From the NCBI GenBank assembly GCA_035651595.1, contig DASRFJ010000357.1, positions 1-24,616 of the forward strand: a stretch of DNA of 24,616 nucleotides, given 5' to 3'. The notes under the pieces were generated by a model that saw nothing but the letters and a program-made list of their open reading frames with translations, did no database searches and was not told the origin of the DNA. The DNA is from JAFARZ01 sp035651595. Its GTDB lineage: Bacteria; Actinomycetota; Actinomycetes; Streptosporangiales; Streptosporangiaceae. This document shows, in pieces, positions 7,389-14,960 of this stretch (position 1 is the stretch's first letter; each line of letters starts with the position of its first letter). Made by a program: the position numbers and the translations under genes.

Positions 7389-8902
7389 GAGGACACATCT
7401 ACCCAGTCGAGGGTGCGCTGCACCGCCTTTTTCCAGCCCGCGTAGCCGTCCGCGCGCTGCTGGTCACTCCACGATGGCGTCCAGCGCTTCGACTCGTTCC
7501 AGTTGGCCCGCAGTTCGTCGGTGGTCGACCAGAACCCGGTGGCCAGCCCGGCCGCGTAGGCCGCGCCGAGCGCGGTGGTCTCGGCCACGACCGGCCGGCT
7601 GACCGGAACGCCCAGAATGTCCGCCTGGAGCTGCATGCACAGGTCGTTCGCGGTAACCCCGCCGTCGACCTTCAGCACCTCCAGGTGCACGCCGGAGTCC
7701 TGCTCCATCGCCTCGCTGACGTCGCGGCTCTGGTAGCAGATGGCCTCCAGCGTGGCCCGTGCCAGGTGCGCGTTGGTGTTGAAGCGGGACAGCCCGACGA
7801 TCGCGCCGCGCGCGTCGCTGCGCCAGTACGGCGCGAACAGGCCGGAGAACGCCGGCACGAAATACACCCCGCCGCTGTCGCCGACCTGGCGCGCCAGCGT
7901 CTCGGTCTCGGCCGCGCCGGAGATGATCCCGAGCTGGTCGCGCAGCCACTGCACCGCCGATCCGGTGACCGCGATCGACCCCTCGAGCGCATACACCGGC
8001 GCGTCCGAACCAAACTGGTAGCACACGGTGGTGAGCAGCCCGTTCTTGCTGCGCACCAGCTCCTCGCCGGTATTCAGCAGCATGAAGTTACCGGTGCCGT
8101 ACGTGTTCTTGGCCTCCCCCGGCGCGAAGCAGACCTGGCCCACCGTGGCCGCCTGCTGATCGCCGAGGTCGCCGGTCAGCGGGACGCCGCGGACCGCGGC
8201 GAGGCCGTCGAGCGAACCGTAGCCGTCGGGGGCCGAGGACGGCATGATCCGCGGCAACATGGAGCGGGGCACGCCGAACAAGCCCAGCAGCTCGTCGTCC
8301 CAGTCGAGCGTCTCCAGGTTCATCAGCATCGTGCGGCTGGCGTTGGTGACGTCAGTGACGTGAGCCCCGCCTGAGGCGCCACCGGTGAGGTTCCAGATCA
8401 CCCACGAGTCGGTGTTGCCGAAGATGGCGTCGCCGCTTTCCGCCGCGGCCCGTACCCCGTCGACGTTCTCCAGGATCCACTGGATCTTCCCGCCGGAAAA
8501 GTACGTCGCGGGCGGGAGCCCCGCCTTGCGCCGGATCACGTCGCCGGCCTCGGACCGGTCCAGGGCGCTGGCGATGCGGTCGGTGCGGGTGTCCTGCCAC
8601 ACGATCGCGTTGTAGTAAGGACGCCCGGTCCGGCGATCCCAGACGACGGTGGTCTCGCGCTGGTTGGTGATGCCGAGCGCCGCCAGATCGGACGCACCGA
8701 GCCCGGCCTGGTTGAGCGCGGTCTGGATGACCGACGCGGTGCGCTCCCAGATCTCCACCGGGTTGTGCTCGACCCAGCCGGCCCGCGGCAGGATCTGCTC
8801 GTGTTCCAGCTGGTGTTTGGCGACTTCGTTGCCGGAATGGTCGAAGATCATGAACCGGGTGCTGGTGGTGCCCTGGTCCACCGCGCCGACGTAGTCGGGC
8901 AT
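7385..8902 (-). CDS. glpK: Glycerol kinase
   Basis: Phosphorylates glycerol with ATP to sn-glycerol 3-phosphate in the cytoplasm. It is an FGGY-family kinase of 505 aa, the usual size. Visible landmarks are DQGTTSTRFMIFD at the N-terminus (phosphate loop), LGITNQRETTVVWD, the glycerol/ATP-site segment GDLGDQQAATVGQ, KNTYGTGNFML, and the FGGY signature region KVDGGVTANDLCMQLQADILG. ATG 8902 has AAGGAG about 7 nt upstream, overlapping the end of glpF, whose TAA is only 10 bp away. Its own TGA overlaps the glpD GTG. Placement between the facilitator and the dehydrogenase fits co-expression. Confidence 0.97.
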   Translation of the reverse strand: MPDYVGAVDQGTTSTRFMIFDHSGNEVAKHQLEHEQILPRAGWVEHNPVEIWERTASVIQTALNQAGLGASDLAALGITNQRETTVVWDRRTGRPYYNAIVWQDTRTDRIASALDRSEAGDVIRRKAGLPPATYFSGGKIQWILENVDGVRAAAESGDAIFGNTDSWVIWNLTGGASGGAHVTDVTNASRTMLMNLETLDWDDELLGLFGVPRSMLPRIMPSSAPDGYGSLDGLAAVRGVPLTGDLGDQQAATVGQVCFAPGEAKNTYGTGNFMLLNTGEELVRSKNGLLTTVCYQFGSDAPVYALEGSIAVTGSAVQWLRDQLGIISGAAETETLARQVGDSGGVYFVPAFSGLFAPYWRSDARGAIVGLSRFNTNAHLARATLEAICYQSRDVSEAMEQDSGVHLEVLKVDGGVTANDLCMQLQADILGVPVSRPVVAETTALGAAYAAGLATGFWSTTDELRANWNESKRWTPSWSDQQRADGYAGWKKAVQRTLDWVDVSS

Positions 8903-8912
8903 GCAACGCTCC

Positions 8913-9854
8913 TTAGCTCACGGATTCTTCGATCGGCCCGCTGACATCCTCACTCTTTTTGAGCCTGGCGTGCAGCACGTCACCGATGAACAGGTCGTAG
9001 ATGACCACGCCCAGGACGCCGCCGATCAACGGCCCGACGATAGGTATCCAGAAATAACCACTGAAGGTGAATCCGGCACTGCTGTAGCTACCCGGCAGCG
9101 CCACCTTCCCCCAGCCCGCGAAGTACGCGAACAGCCGCGGGCCGAAGTCGCGGGCCGGGTTGATCGCGTAACCCGCGTTCGCGCCGAACGACATTCCGAT
9201 GGCCGCAACAGCCAGGCCGATGGCCAGCGGGGCGAGATTGGACTGCACCGCCGCGTTCCTGATATCGATGACCGCCACCACGAAGATCAGCAGAAACGCG
9301 GTACCGACGATCTGGTCGATCAGCGGCCCGCCGACACCACCGCCGAAATACTTCGCCGGGAACGTCGCGAAAACCGAGAACGTCGTCAGCGCGTTACCGC
9401 CGCTGCGCGGCGCCTTGGCGGCGGCCTCGAAGGCGTCGAGGGCGTTGTGATAGACGAGGAAGACCAGCGCAGCGCCGGCGAACGCGCCGACGACCTGGGC
9501 GGCGATGTAGGGCAGCACCTTCGGCCACGGGAACTTGCGGCGGGCGGCGAAGGCCAGCGTCACGGCGGGGTTGATGTGCGCACCGCTCACGCCGCCCGCC
9601 ACCCAGACGCCGAAGGCGACGGCCATCGCCCACCCCCAGGTGATCAGCAGCCAGTCGCCCGCCGCCTGGAAGATCACGGTGGGACCCGCGGTCCGGCCGG
9701 AGCCGGGCAGCGCGGCGACGGCCATGGCCACGACGCCGTCCCCGAACGCGATCAGTACGAACGTCCCCAGGAACTCGGACATCAGCTCGCCGTACAGGCC
9801 CGCGATCCGCCCGATCGTGCGGCCCTCGCCGCGCAGTGGAGTGATATCGGACAT
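8913..9854 (-). CDS. glpF: Glycerol facilitator (aquaglyceroporin, MIP family)
   Basis: Integral membrane channel for passive glycerol entry. Both half-pore NPA motifs are present: SGAHINPAVT near residue 95 and GYAINPARDFGPR near 230. The Asp after the second NPAR is typical of glycerol-conducting rather than water-specific members. Six hydrophobic segments are visible. The 313-aa length is slightly above the E. coli protein because of an extended loop (residues ~130-170) and a hydrophilic C-terminus. ATG 9854 has AGGGG about 5 nt upstream. It is the first gene of the glpFKD operon, divergent from dhaK; a promoter-like sequence lies about 40-70 bp upstream. Confidence 0.95.
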   Translation of the reverse strand: MSDITPLRGEGRTIGRIAGLYGELMSEFLGTFVLIAFGDGVVAMAVAALPGSGRTAGPTVIFQAAGDWLLITWGWAMAVAFGVWVAGGVSGAHINPAVTLAFAARRKFPWPKVLPYIAAQVVGAFAGAALVFLVYHNALDAFEAAAKAPRSGGNALTTFSVFATFPAKYFGGGVGGPLIDQIVGTAFLLIFVVAVIDIRNAAVQSNLAPLAIGLAVAAIGMSFGANAGYAINPARDFGPRLFAYFAGWGKVALPGSYSSAGFTFSGYFWIPIVGPLIGGVLGVVIYDLFIGDVLHARLKKSEDVSGPIEESVS

Positions 9855-9893
9855 GGCTACCCCTTAGGGACGATCCGTCCGGCACTTGGGCCC

Positions 9894-9923
9894 AACGTAC
9901 GACCGGATGTCATCGCATTGCAA
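9894..9923 (-). promoter_or_regulatory. Predicted glpFKD promoter
   Basis: On the minus strand TTGCAA (9923-9918) and TACGTT (9899-9894) are separated by 18 bp, a fair match to a principal-sigma promoter. It would give a leader of about 30 nt before glpF. ATTGCAAT at the -35 box is itself a palindrome and could be a regulator site. Prediction only. Confidence 0.45.
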
Positions 9924-9974
9924 TAGTAAAGTTAAGGCAAAGTACGAACGAGTAGGCGGAAGCCGTGGGCGTGC

Positions 9975-10004
9975 TTGACGGGCGCAGATGCGCAGACTTA
10001 GGTT
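9975..10004 (+). promoter_or_regulatory. Predicted dhaK-dhaL-EI promoter
   Basis: TTGACG (9975-9980) and TAGGTT (9999-10004) with an 18-bp spacer fit a principal-sigma promoter. The transcript would begin near 10011, inside the palindrome at 10011-10023, leaving an ~80-nt leader. A repressor on that palindrome would block initiation. Confidence 0.5.
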
Positions 10005-10010
10005 GGATAA

Positions 10011-10023
10011 GGAACTTAGTTCC
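10011..10023. promoter_or_regulatory. Perfect 13-bp palindrome, candidate IclR-family operator
   Basis: GGAACTTAGTTCC is a perfect 6-1-6 palindrome at the predicted dhaK transcription start. It resembles the recalled E. coli IclR site (TGGAAATNATTTCCA), keeping GGAA-TNA-TTCC with changes at the two inner flanking positions. The IclR-family gene at 13436-14215 is the obvious candidate ligand. The match and placement are visible; the binding is inferred. Confidence 0.5.
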
Positions 10024-10024
10024 A

Positions 10025-10035
10025 TAATGCCGAAC
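10025..10035 (+). promoter_or_regulatory. TAATGCCGAAC motif shared with the iclR/dhaM gap
   Basis: TAATGCCGAAC differs by one base from TAATGTCGAAC at 14229-14239 in the iclR/dhaM divergent region. GCCGAAC also pairs at a distance with GTTCGGC (10062-10068). Shared use by one regulator is plausible but unproven. Confidence 0.35.
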
Positions 10036-10093
10036 GACATTTTGTGCGACCCGATGGGGCCGTTCGGCGGCAGATTCCGGGAAGGCATCTCTC

Positions 10094-11086
10094 ATGAAGA
10101 AGCTCATCAACAGCCCGGACACGGTGGTCACCGACGCGCTCGCCGGGATGGCCGCCGCCCATCCCTCGCTGTCGGTCGACGTCGAGAACAAGGTCATCAC
10201 CCGGGCCGGGGCGCCCGCCGCGGGGAAGGTGGGCCTGGTTTCCGGCGGCGGTTCTGGCCATGAGCCGCTGCACGGCGGCTTCGTCGGCTACGGCATGCTC
10301 GACGCCGCGTGCGCGGGCGAGATCTTCACCTCACCGGTGCCGGACCAGGTGCTGATCGCGACCAAGGCCGTGCACGGCGGCGCGGGCGTCCTGCACGTGG
10401 TGAAGAACTACACCGGGGACGTGCTCAACTTCCGGATGGCCGCCGAACTGGCCGACGACGAGGGCATCGAGGTCGCCGCCGTCGTGGTCAACGACGACGT
10501 CGCCGTCCAGGACTCGCTCTACACCGCGGGGCGCCGCGGCACCGGCGCGACCGTCTTCGTGGAGAAGATCGCGGGGGCGCTGGCCGAGCGCGGCGCTTCG
10601 CTGGCCGAGGTTGCTGCCGTAGCAGGTGAGGTGAACGAGCGCACCAGGTCGTTCGGGGTAGCTCTGACCGCGTGCACGGTACCGGCAGCCGGGAAGCCCA
10701 CCTTCGCCCTCGCCGAGCAGGAGATCGAGCTGGGCATCGGCATCCACGGCGAGCCGGGTCGCACGAGGGCGCCGCTCCAGCCGGTCCGCGACATCGTGGC
10801 GACCGCGCTGGACGCGATCGAGGCCGACATGCCGCTGGCCGGCGACCTGCTCGTCATGGTCAACGGCATGGGCGGCACCCCGCTGATCGAATTGTACGGC
10901 GCCTGGAACGAGGTGAGCCGCTACCTGGCCGGCCGCGGTGCGCGCATAGCCAGGAACCTGGTGGGGAACTACATCACCAGCCTGGAGATGCAGGGCTTCT
11001 CGGTAACCGTGTGCAGGCTGACCGGGATGCTGGCCGAGTTGTGGGACGCACCAGTGGAGACGCCCGGCCTGCGGTGGGGCCGGTAG
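10094..11086 (+). CDS. dhaK: Dihydroxyacetone kinase, substrate-binding subunit DhaK
   Basis: Binds dihydroxyacetone covalently as a hemiaminal and presents it for phosphorylation by DhaL-ADP. The nucleophilic histidine is H218 in GIGIHGEPG, the same number as in E. coli DhaK. Other landmarks are GKVGLVSGGGSGHEPLHGGFVG near residues 45-65, GVLHVVKNYTGDVLNF and VVNDDVA. The 330-aa length is standard for the PTS-dependent subunit, which lacks the fused ATP domain. ATG 10094 gives MKKLIN, the usual N-terminus. It is the first gene of dhaK-dhaL-EI, divergent from glpF, with a candidate operator in its leader. Confidence 0.96.
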   Translation: MKKLINSPDTVVTDALAGMAAAHPSLSVDVENKVITRAGAPAAGKVGLVSGGGSGHEPLHGGFVGYGMLDAACAGEIFTSPVPDQVLIATKAVHGGAGVLHVVKNYTGDVLNFRMAAELADDEGIEVAAVVVNDDVAVQDSLYTAGRRGTGATVFVEKIAGALAERGASLAEVAAVAGEVNERTRSFGVALTACTVPAAGKPTFALAEQEIELGIGIHGEPGRTRAPLQPVRDIVATALDAIEADMPLAGDLLVMVNGMGGTPLIELYGAWNEVSRYLAGRGARIARNLVGNYITSLEMQGFSVTVCRLTGMLAELWDAPVETPGLRWGR

Positions 11087-11124
11087 ACCGAGAGGGCATC
11101 GTCCAGCACCCGCGAGGAGCGCAC

Positions 11125-11760
11125 ATGGACGCCGAGTTCTTCCGAGCCTGGATCACGGAGATAGCCGAGGTGGTCGAGGCGCAGCGCGACCATCTCACCC
11201 AGCTCGACGCCGCGATCGGCGACGCCGATCATGGCATCAACCTGGCCCGCGGCTTCTCCGCGGTGCGGGCCGCGCTGACCGACGCCGACACGCCCACGCC
11301 CGGATCGGTGCTGATGCTGACCGGCTCGACGCTGATCTCCAAGGTCGGCGGCGCGTCCGGCCCGCTGTACGGGACCGCGTTCCGGCGGGCGGCCAAGGCG
11401 CTGGGCGACAAGCCCGAGGTGGACCTTGCCGCGCTGGCCGACGCGCTGGAGGCAGCGCTGGCCGGGGTCAAGCAGCTCGGCGCGGCCAGCGAGGGCGAGA
11501 AGACCATGGTGGACGCGCTGGCTCCCGCGGTCGCCGCGTTCAGCCGGGCGGCCGCGTCGGGCGCGGCCGCCGCCGATGCTCTGGACGGGCTGACCAGCGC
11601 GGCCGACGCCGGAGCGCACGACACGATCTCGATGCAGGCGCTCAAGGGCCGGGCCAGCTACCTCGGCCCGCGCAGCGTGGGTCACGAGGATCCGGGCGCG
11701 GCGTCCACGGCGCTGATCTTGCACGCGCTGCGCGACGTCGCCGCCCGGCAGGCGACATGA
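11125..11760 (+). CDS. dhaL: Dihydroxyacetone kinase, ADP-binding subunit DhaL
   Basis: Carries a tightly bound ADP that is rephosphorylated by DhaM and transfers the phosphate to the DhaK-bound substrate. The metal/nucleotide aspartates are in LDAAIGDADHG (D28, D33, D35), followed by GGASGPLYGTAF and, near the C-terminus, KGRASYLGPRSVGHEDPGA. At 211 aa it is the stand-alone subunit length. ATG 11125 has GAGGAG five bases upstream. Its TGA overlaps the ATG of the enzyme I gene (ATGA), so the two are translationally coupled. Confidence 0.96.
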   Translation: MDAEFFRAWITEIAEVVEAQRDHLTQLDAAIGDADHGINLARGFSAVRAALTDADTPTPGSVLMLTGSTLISKVGGASGPLYGTAFRRAAKALGDKPEVDLAALADALEAALAGVKQLGAASEGEKTMVDALAPAVAAFSRAAASGAAAADALDGLTSAADAGAHDTISMQALKGRASYLGPRSVGHEDPGAASTALILHALRDVAARQAT

Positions 11761-13403
11761 CCGTTCGGTTTACCGGGCTTTCTGTCTCGGAGGGTGCCGC
11801 TTCCGGCATTTTGCGGATCGTCGGGCGTGCCGCTGCCGCGGCCAGCGCTGTCAGCGCCACGCCCGACGAGGTGGCCGCCGCGTTCGCGGCGGTGGCTGCC
11901 GAGCGGTCGGCGCTGGCGGCGAGGCTGCGTTCGGCTGGTCGCGTTCAGGAGGCCGACATCATCGAGGTCGGCGCGCTCATCGCGGCCGATCCGGCGCTGA
12001 GCGAGCCCGCTGTGAGCGCCGTGCGCGGCGGGGCGGATGCCGCGGCGGCGGTGCGGGAGGCGGCCGAACGGCAGGCCGCGGTCATGGCGGGCCTGGCCAA
12101 CCCCGAGTTGGCCGAACGGGCCGGGGACATCCGGCAGGTCGCGGACGCCGTCGTGGCACACCTGGGTCCGCGCCGTGCCTGGCCGACCTCGGACGGCGGC
12201 GGCGGCAGCAGCGGCAGCAGCGGCAGCAGCGGCAGCAGCGGCAGCTTTATCCTGATATGTCATGAGATCAGCCCGGCCGACCTGATCGAGTTCGCGGAGA
12301 CGGGGCTGGTCGGCGCCGTGTCGGTGGCCGGCGGCGCCAGCTCGCACGCCGCGATCGTCGCGCGCGGCCTCGGCCTGCCGATGATCTCCGGCGTGGACCC
12401 GGCGGTGCTGGCGGTGCCGCCGGGACAGGCCGGGGTGCTGGACGCGGACGCGGGCGAGCTGGTCGTCGGGGCCGCCGCGGTCGGCAAGGTCCAAGCCTCG
12501 GCCGCCGAACCAGCAGAGGCCGGTCCCGCGCGGACGGCGGACGGCGTGACGGTCACTGTGCTGTGCAATGTCGCGTCCGCCGCCGAGACCCGGCGCGGGC
12601 TGGCCGACGGCGCCGAGGGAGTAGGCCTGCTGCGGACCGAGATCCCGTTCGTCGAGGCGCCGGCCTGGCCGGGACTTGCGCAGCAGCGGGCGCAGCTCGC
12701 GCCGGTACTCGGCCTGCTCGCGGGGCGGACCGCCACGGTCCGGCTGTTCGACTTCTCCGGCGACAAGGTGCCGCCGTTCCTGCGGGACCCGGTCGGGCTG
12801 GCGGCGCTGCTCGGGCGGCCGGGCGCGCTGGCCGACCAGCTGACCGCCGTGCTGGACGCCGGCCGGGACACCGGCCTGGCCGTGCTGATCCCGATGGTCA
12901 GTTCGCCCGACGAGGTGAGCCGGGTGCGTGCGGTGCTCGCCGAGACATGCGCGGCGGTCGGCCTGCGTCCGCCGCCGCTCGGCATCATGGTGGAACTGCG
13001 CGGCACCGCGGCCGCCGCCGAGCGCTTCGCCGACGTCGACTTCTTCTCGATCGGGACGAACGACCTGACTGGCGACGTGCTGGGAATCGGAAGGCACGAC
13101 CCGGCAGCAGGCCCGGCAAGGGCGGCACACCCTCGGGTGCTGGCGCTGATCAAGCACGTCGTTGCGGTCGGACGTGGCACCGGCGTGCCCGTCTCTGTCT
13201 GCGGCGATTCGGCGGCCGATCCCCGGGTGCTGCCGCTGCTCGTCGGGGCGGGCATCCGCACGCTCAGCGTGCCGGCCGCGCGGGTGCGCCGGGTTCGTTC
13301 CTGGCTCGCCCGGCTGGACACGGCGGCGTGCGCGGGGGTGACCGACCGGGCGGTCCTGGCCTCGACCGCCGAGGAGGTATGGGATCTGGTGCCGCCGCTA
13401 TGA
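11757..13403 (+). CDS. ptsI: PTS enzyme I (phosphoenolpyruvate-protein phosphotransferase), dha-linked
   Basis: Takes phosphate from PEP and passes it to HPr. Domain order is an N-terminal HPr-binding helical domain (~1-145), a Gly/Ser linker (~146-163), the phosphohistidine swivel domain with H197 in GGASSHAAIVARG, and the PEP-binding barrel (~255-540) with LLRTEIPF, FSIGTNDLTGD and active Cys482 in VSVCGDSAADP. The 548-aa length is that of a full enzyme I. The barrel lacks some of the very conserved wording of general EI (CGDSAADP rather than CGEMAGD), which suggests a specialised paralogue. Coupling to dhaL and the nearby HPr and dhaM genes indicate it energises DHA kinase. The linker is coded by a 9-bp tandem repeat. 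Confidence 0.93.
   Translation: MTVRFTGLSVSEGAASGILRIVGRAAAAASAVSATPDEVAAAFAAVAAERSALAARLRSAGRVQEADIIEVGALIAADPALSEPAVSAVRGGADAAAAVREAAERQAAVMAGLANPELAERAGDIRQVADAVVAHLGPRRAWPTSDGGGGSSGSSGSSGSSGSFILICHEISPADLIEFAETGLVGAVSVAGGASSHAAIVARGLGLPMISGVDPAVLAVPPGQAGVLDADAGELVVGAAAVGKVQASAAEPAEAGPARTADGVTVTVLCNVASAAETRRGLADGAEGVGLLRTEIPFVEAPAWPGLAQQRAQLAPVLGLLAGRTATVRLFDFSGDKVPPFLRDPVGLAALLGRPGALADQLTAVLDAGRDTGLAVLIPMVSSPDEVSRVRAVLAETCAAVGLRPPPLGIMVELRGTAAAAERFADVDFFSIGTNDLTGDVLGIGRHDPAAGPARAAHPRVLALIKHVVAVGRGTGVPVSVCGDSAADPRVLPLLVGAGIRTLSVPAARVRRVRSWLARLDTAACAGVTDRAVLASTAEEVWDLVPPL
12204..12245 (+). repeat. In-frame 9-bp tandem repeat coding a Gly-Ser-Ser linker
   Basis: GGCAGCAGC is repeated four times exactly, plus GGCAGC, inside the enzyme I gene. 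It encodes (GSS)4-GS between the HPr-binding and swivel domains. Gain or loss of units keeps the frame and changes only linker length. Confidence 0.9.
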
Positions 13404-13435
13404 CCCCGGCCCGGACTCGCTCAGCCCTGATCTGC

Positions 13436-14215
13436 TCAGCTCAGCGCCGAGAGCACCGTGCCGCTGCGACCCGCGCCCAGATCCCTGGATATCGACCGGG
13501 CCGAATCCACCACGGCGCGCGTCAGGTCGTCCCGTGCCGTCGCCGCCAGCAGCCGTTCGGCGGGCCCGACCAGGCCGATCGACCCGGCGACGGTGCCCTC
13601 GCGGCTCACGATCGGCGCGGCGATGCCGGCGTCGCCGACCGTGGCCTCCTGGTCCTCGATGGCGTAACCCCGCCTGCGGACCTCGGCCAGCGCCTGGCCC
13701 AGTGCCGCCCGGGTGGTCCTGGTGCGGCCGGTCAGCGGCGCGCGCTCCGCGGCCAGCACGCGAGCGAGTTCCTCGGGGCGCAGGTACGCCACGATCGCGC
13801 GCCCGAGCGCGCACGCATGCCACGGGATGGCCGCGCCCACCTCGAGTATCTGCACGGTGTTGTCCGGCCGGAACACGTGATGCAGCACGATCACCCGGGT
13901 CCCGGACAGCGTCGCGACCCACACCGCCTCGTTCGCCCGCTGGGCCAGCGTCTCGGCCCACAGCAGCGACCTGGCGCGCAGTTCGGAGCCGTCGAGGAAC
14001 GCATTGCCGAGCTGAAGTACCCCCGCTCCCAGGCTGTACTTGCCGGTAAACGGGTCCTGCGTGACAAGATCGTGCTTTACCAGGGTGCGGAGCAGCCCGT
14101 AGACCGTGGGCTTGGCCAGCCCGAGCCGGTTGGCGATCTCAGTCACCCCCAGGCGCGGCGTCCCGGATCCCAGCACCCCGAGGATGGCCGCCGCGCGCTC
14201 CACAGACTGGATCAT
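13436..14215 (-). CDS. IclR-family transcriptional regulator
   Basis: Predicted DNA-binding regulator of the glycerol/dihydroxyacetone genes. Residues ~1-65 form the winged helix-turn-helix (SVERAAAILGVL, then VTEIANRLGLAKPTVYGLLRTL). Residues ~75-255 form the IclR effector domain, including WHACALGRAIVAYL and GIAAPIVSREGTVAGSIGLVGP. The 259-aa length is normal. ATG 14215 has AAAGGA upstream at normal spacing. It is convergent with the enzyme I gene (32-bp gap) and divergent from dhaM (45-bp gap), so it splits the dha PTS genes. A TTCG-N7-CGAA palindrome in the dhaM gap suggests autoregulation. The effector is unknown; glycerol 3-phosphate or dihydroxyacetone would fit the setting. Confidence 0.93.
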   Translation of the reverse strand: MIQSVERAAAILGVLGSGTPRLGVTEIANRLGLAKPTVYGLLRTLVKHDLVTQDPFTGKYSLGAGVLQLGNAFLDGSELRARSLLWAETLAQRANEAVWVATLSGTRVIVLHHVFRPDNTVQILEVGAAIPWHACALGRAIVAYLRPEELARVLAAERAPLTGRTRTTRAALGQALAEVRRRGYAIEDQEATVGDAGIAAPIVSREGTVAGSIGLVGPAERLLAATARDDLTRAVVDSARSISRDLGAGRSGTVLSALS

Positions 14216-14223
14216 GGAGTCCT

Positions 14224-14239
14224 TTCGGTAATGTCGAAC
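14224..14239. promoter_or_regulatory. Candidate operator between iclR-type gene and dhaM
   Basis: The 45-bp divergent gap holds TTCG-GTAATGT-CGAA (14224-14238) and, overlapping it, TAATGTCGAAC (14229-14239), found with one change at 10025-10035 before dhaK. It is placed to control both divergent genes. Binding is inferred. Confidence 0.4.
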
Positions 14240-14260
14240 ACGCTCAGGATAGGGCACGCT

Positions 14261-14659
14261 ATGGCAGCGAAGGTAGGAATCGTCCTCGTCTCGCACAGTG
14301 CCGCCCTGGCCGAGGGCGCGGCGGAACTCGCCGGGCAGATCGGCGGCGGCGCCGTGACCATCGCCACGGCCGGCGGCACTGACGACGGTCGCATCGGGAC
14401 CAGCGCGGCCAAGGTCCAGCGCGCGGTCCAGGCGGCCGACGGCGGGGGCGGCATCGTGATACTGCCCGACCTCGGCAGCTCGGTGCTCACCGTCCGCGCG
14501 CTGCTCGCCGACCCCGACGAGCTGCCCGCGCGCGTGGTGATGGCCGACGCCCCGTTCGTGGAGGGCGCGGTCGCGGCCGCCGTCGCCGCCGCCGCCGACG
14601 GCGACCTCGACGCCGTGCTCGAAGCGGCCCAGGAGGCGCGTCATGCCCGCAAGCTCTGA
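14261..14659 (+). CDS. dhaM: PTS-dependent dihydroxyacetone kinase phosphotransferase subunit DhaM (IIA-type)
   Basis: Accepts phosphate from HPr on a histidine and passes it to DhaL-bound ADP. H12 in VGIVLVSHS matches the active histidine of the family, followed by the TAGGTDDGRIGTSAAKVQRAV and VILPDLGSS segments typical of the EIIA-Man/DhaM fold. It is a single 132-aa domain, unlike E. coli DhaM, which is fused to HPr and enzyme I-like domains. ATG 14261 is chosen over ATG 14231 because AGGG sits about 6 nt upstream and the domain begins at once. The 3' end overlaps the HPr gene by 17 bp. Confidence 0.93.
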   Translation: MAAKVGIVLVSHSAALAEGAAELAGQIGGGAVTIATAGGTDDGRIGTSAAKVQRAVQAADGGGGIVILPDLGSSVLTVRALLADPDELPARVVMADAPFVEGAVAAAVAAAADGDLDAVLEAAQEARHARKL

Positions 14660-14915
14660 GGCGACGATTACCCTGGCCGGCGACCTGCACGCCCGGCCCG
14701 CGGGCGCGCTCTCGGTGGCGGCCGCCAAGTTCGACGCCACGGTCCGGCTCAGCGTCGGCGCCAGCGAAGCCGACGCCAGAAGCGTGCTCGCGGTCATGCA
14801 GCTAGGCGCCAGCAGCGGCCAGCAGGTCACCGTCAGCGCCGCCGGCCCAGACGCCGAAGCAGCGGTCGCCGCACTAGTCGACATCCTCGCCGACGTCACC
14901 ACCGCAGGCGCGTAA
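14643..14915 (+). CDS. HPr family phosphocarrier protein
   Basis: Phosphocarrier between enzyme I and DhaM. H16 in GDLHARPAG is the phosphorylation site, and the rest follows the HPr fold (AAAKFDATVRLSVG, ADARSVLAVMQLGASSGQQVTVSAAG). It has 90 aa, the usual length. Its start overlaps the dhaM 3' end, so the two are coupled. Being in the dha cluster it is probably dedicated to this kinase, though it could also serve other PTS permeases. Confidence 0.94.
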   Translation: MPASSEATITLAGDLHARPAGALSVAAAKFDATVRLSVGASEADARSVLAVMQLGASSGQQVTVSAAGPDAEAAVAALVDILADVTTAGA

Positions 14916-14960
14916 GCGCCGCAGCGCTGGGCTGCGACGGCGGCAACGCCCGCCCTCCAC

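Noticed and set aside
5550..7445. Long forward open frame (631 codons) opposite glpD
   Set aside because: It is the antisense of a complete, unambiguous glpD; Arg/Gly/His/Val-rich composition without family features, a by-product of high GC.
8901..9926. Forward frame of 341 codons opposite glpF
   Set aside because: Antisense of glpF, whose NPA motifs and membrane segments are clear.
12204..12245. CRISPR-like array
   Set aside because: Units are 9 bp, contiguous and in frame, with no spacers.
11682..13157. Minus-strand open frame of 491 codons opposite enzyme I
   Set aside because: Antisense; the plus strand carries all enzyme I motifs. Its poly-Ala run is just the reverse of the GGCAGCAGC repeat.
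12563..14659. Single 698-codon forward frame ending with DhaM
   Set aside because: Only the last 133 codons are DhaM; the rest is an off-frame reading of enzyme I and the antisense of the iclR gene, not a fusion.
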